Positions 36,153 to 38,237 of a stretch of DNA of 38,237 nt are shown here, piece by piece; within the stretch, counting starts at the first letter, position 1, and every line of letters begins with the position of its first letter. The notes under the pieces were generated by a model. It made no database searches and was not told where the DNA came from. It was given only the letters and a program-made list of their open reading frames with translations. The translations under genes and the position numbers were made by a program. This DNA is from BP-133 sp040756995 (GTDB taxonomy: Bacteria > Actinomycetota > Acidimicrobiia > IMCC26256 > BP-133): the NCBI GenBank assembly GCA_040756995.1, contig JBFLYK010000060.1, positions 1 to 38,237 on the forward strand, given 5' to 3'.

Positions 36153-38221
36153 AGCCGCTGCGGGGTTCGCTCCGGATCGCCCGCCGGGAGCTGCGGGCCT
36201 ACCTCGTGGCGCCCTGGGCCTACGGCGTCGCCGTCATGTTCCTGGCCCTCACCGGCACGATCTTCTTCGTCGTGGCCGACGGGTCGCGGGAGGCCAGCCT
36301 CCGCTTCTGGTTCCCCAACCTGGCCTTCGTGCTGATCGTCACCGCTCCGATCGTGACCAGCCGGCTGGTGGCCGAGGAATGGCGCAGCCGCCATCTCGAC
36401 ATCCTCCTGGCCCGGCCCATCAGCGCCGCGGCGCTGGTGGTGGGCAAGTGGCTGGCGGCCGTCGGCTTCTTCGTCCTGCTGCTGGCCCCGACCCTCGTCT
36501 ATTCGGCGTTCCTGGCCCAATGGGGCGACCCGGACTGGCCGCCGATCGTCGCCTCGTACCTCGGCGCCCTGCTGCTCGTGGCGCTCTTCTGCTCCATCGG
36601 GACACTGGCCAGCGCGTTGACGCCGACCACGGTGGCCGCCGGGCTCGGCGCCTTCGCCCTCCTGGTGGTGGCCCAGCTGGCCAACAACGTCCCCGCTCTG
36701 AACGGCCTGTCCTTCCAGCCCCACCTGGAGAGCTTCGCCCGGGGCGCGCCCGGGCTCGAGGACGTCGTGTACTTCGTCAGCGGCATCGTCGCCCCCATCG
36801 TGGTGGCCGGGGCCTGGCAGGCCGTGCGGCGGCTGGGAGTGACGGCCCAGCCGGGCGGCCGGCTGCGGGCGGCGGCGCTTCCGGCGGCGGTGCTGGCCGC
36901 CACCCTGGCCGTGAACCTGGTGCCGGTGCCGGCCACCGCCCGGGTGGATTTCACCAAGACCAAACGCTTCACGCTGTCGAAGCAGTCGAAGGAAGTGCTG
37001 CGGAACGTGAAGCAGCGGGCGGTGGTGACCGCCTTCGCCCCGGAGAACTCTCCCCAGGCCCGCGACGCCGAGGTCCTCCTGGCCCAGTTCCGCCGGACCA
37101 ACTCCCGGATCCGCACCCGGGTGCTCGACTTCGCCAAGGCCCAGGGCGAGGCGCTGCGGCTCGGCGCCCAGGACGACGGCGAGGTCGTCGTCGAGATCGG
37201 CGAGCGCAAGGAGCTCGTGGCGCCGGTCATCGAGCAGACGATCACCAGCGCCCTGCAGCGCCTGGCCCGCCGGCAGCCGCAGACGCTGTGCGGCCTCGAG
37301 GGCAACGGTGAACGGCGGCTCGACAGCGAGGCACCGCAGGGCCTGCAGCTGGCCCGGCTGGTGGCCGAGCGCAACGGGATCGCCACCCGGGGCCTCGATC
37401 TGGCCGTGGCCAGGGAGATCCCCGCCGAGTGCACGGTCCTGGCCATGGTGGCGCCGACCGCCGAGCTGCTGCCCAACGAGATCCAGCTCATCAACGACTT
37501 CATGGGCCGCAACGGCAAGATGCTGCTCATGGCCGAGCCGGGCGGGCCGAACCTCGACGCCATCACGACCCGCTGGGGTCTGCGCCTCCTGCCCGGGGTC
37601 GTCTTCGATCCGCCCCGGGCCTTCGCCGGTGATCCGACCTCCTTGCTGGTCAATGATTTTCCGACGGAATCGCCGGTGGCCCGGAACGTCAGCGGCGCGC
37701 TGCTCGTGACCGCCGGCGGCATCACCACCGCCGCCAGCGAGGACACCGGCCTCAGCGTGGCCAAGGTGATGCAGTCGAGTGACGGCTCCTGGCTCGAGAG
37801 CAACCCGTCGGTCACGCCGGCCGTCTACGAGGCGCACACCCAGGGCGGGGGCGACCGGGGCGGGCCGGTGGTGCTGGCCGGCGCCGCCGACCGCTCCGAG
37901 GTCAGGGAGACCGGCGAGTCCCGGCTGTCGACCGGCGGCGCCAGCATCGCCCGGACGCGGCTGCTGGCCTTCGCCGATGCCGACTGGGCCAGCAATGCGT
38001 TCCTCGAACGGCGCTCCAACGCCGATCTGCTGGCCAACGGGCTCAACTGGTTGACCGGCGAGGAGGACCTGGTCGCCATTCCGGGCGTCGACCCCGACCT
38101 CCGCCGCCTCGAGCTGACCTCGTCCCAGCGCCGGGTGATGGGAATCGGCTCGATCGGCGTGATTCCCGCGGTGGTACTTCTCGTCGGCGCCGGGGTCTGG
38201 CTCCGCCGGCGGCGTCGTTAG
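36149..38221 (+). CDS. Fused ABC-2 permease and GldG-like auxiliary protein (GldF-GldG fusion)
   Basis: The protein is 690 residues from a GTG overlapping the ATPase stop. Residues about 1-245 form the GldF-like ABC-2 permease, with RRELRAYLVAPWAYGVAVMFL and five to six membrane segments up to VAPIVVAGAWQAVRRLG. A membrane segment (LPAAVLAATLAVNLVPVP) then leads to a large extracytoplasmic GldG-like domain: DFTKTKRFTLSKQSKEVLRNVK, then MVAPTAELLPNEIQLINDFMGRNGKMLLMAEPG. A final membrane helix and Arg tail (VIPAVVLLVGAGVWLRRRRR) close it. In Bacteroidetes GldA/GldF/GldG are linked to gliding; in other phyla the system's role is unknown. Two genes here do the work of three. Confidence 0.88.
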   Translation: MKPLRGSLRIARRELRAYLVAPWAYGVAVMFLALTGTIFFVVADGSREASLRFWFPNLAFVLIVTAPIVTSRLVAEEWRSRHLDILLARPISAAALVVGKWLAAVGFFVLLLAPTLVYSAFLAQWGDPDWPPIVASYLGALLLVALFCSIGTLASALTPTTVAAGLGAFALLVVAQLANNVPALNGLSFQPHLESFARGAPGLEDVVYFVSGIVAPIVVAGAWQAVRRLGVTAQPGGRLRAAALPAAVLAATLAVNLVPVPATARVDFTKTKRFTLSKQSKEVLRNVKQRAVVTAFAPENSPQARDAEVLLAQFRRTNSRIRTRVLDFAKAQGEALRLGAQDDGEVVVEIGERKELVAPVIEQTITSALQRLARRQPQTLCGLEGNGERRLDSEAPQGLQLARLVAERNGIATRGLDLAVAREIPAECTVLAMVAPTAELLPNEIQLINDFMGRNGKMLLMAEPGGPNLDAITTRWGLRLLPGVVFDPPRAFAGDPTSLLVNDFPTESPVARNVSGALLVTAGGITTAASEDTGLSVAKVMQSSDGSWLESNPSVTPAVYEAHTQGGGDRGGPVVLAGAADRSEVRETGESRLSTGGASIARTRLLAFADADWASNAFLERRSNADLLANGLNWLTGEEDLVAIPGVDPDLRRLELTSSQRRVMGIGSIGVIPAVVLLVGAGVWLRRRRR

Positions 38222-38237
38222 GAGCGCTGTCGCGCTC

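Noticed and set aside
35840..37837. A 665-codon minus-strand open frame
   Set aside because: It is antisense to the Gld-like permease gene; its composition is His/Gln/Arg-rich shadow sequence.

Overview
The window is a high-GC chromosome segment with the gene content of an actinobacterium, most plausibly an acidimicrobial or related lineage. The evidence is the coenzyme F420 genes (FbiA, a fused FbiC, an F420-type luciferase-like oxidoreductase), a mycothiol-type formaldehyde dehydrogenase with its metallo-beta-lactamase partner, a DUF2795 protein, a DUF3048 lipoprotein, an LPxTG-anchored DUF4142 protein and secreted proteins with GYWLVASDGG repeats. GTG starts, one-base or four-base stop/start overlaps and GC-ending codons dominate. 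The assignment is from protein style, not from a marker-gene tree.

Layout. (1) 1-4686 is the end of an integrative conjugative element. It has a three-gene leftward transfer module (TrbL/VirB6-like, VirB8/TcpC-like, pilin-like), a large near-perfect inverted repeat, a rightward DNA-binding/single-strand-binding fusion gene with a coupled 40-residue reading frame, a small reading frame, and a large serine recombinase reading left. (2) 4713-9123 is rightward: haloalkane dehalogenase, a small membrane protein, the helicase HrpB and a sortase-anchored DUF4142 protein. (3) 9138-13531 is leftward and operon-like: cystathionine gamma-synthase family enzyme, FAD-binding protein, Uup-type ABC-F protein. 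(4) 13723-19418 is mostly rightward: RTX repeat protein, mycothiol formaldehyde dehydrogenase plus metallo-hydrolase, GH26 glycoside hydrolase, RpiB and a DUF3048 lipoprotein. (5) 19453-23541 has two small leftward genes and a very large secreted beta-propeller protein. (6) 23655-27641 is rightward: luciferase-like oxidoreductase, FbiA, an S4-domain protein, an acetyltransferase and a two-domain VOC protein. (7) 27724-34215 is leftward: FbiC, acyl-CoA synthetase, SCPx-type thiolase, nitroreductase and a small protein resembling the DNA-binding domain of tyrosine recombinases. (8) 34267-38221 is rightward: DUF4262 protein, a MITE-like palindromic repeat, then a two-gene ABC system of Gld type with permease and auxiliary domains fused.

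How the genes fit together. Two parts of F420 synthesis (FbiA and FbiC) flank likely users of flavin or deazaflavin cofactors; FbiB is not in the window. The synthetase, thiolase and nitroreductase look like one lipid or xenobiotic degradation operon. The dehydrogenase and metallo-hydrolase form a formaldehyde detoxification pair.

The most interesting place is the junction of the element with the dehalogenase. The recombinase and dehalogenase start codons are 26 bp apart and share one palindromic Shine-Dalgarno. Codons 20-31 of the dehalogenase are all A/T-ending in an otherwise strongly G/C-ending gene, and a dyad follows at the conserved HGNPTSSYLW segment. I infer that the element integrated inside the dehalogenase gene and supplied a replacement 5' end. 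Second in interest is the luciferase-like gene whose frame runs through an apparent intrinsic terminator and three more hairpins before overlapping fbiA.

No stretch over 300 bases lacks a gene; the longest gaps are 13532-13722 and 35056-35228. No tRNA, rRNA or CRISPR array was seen.
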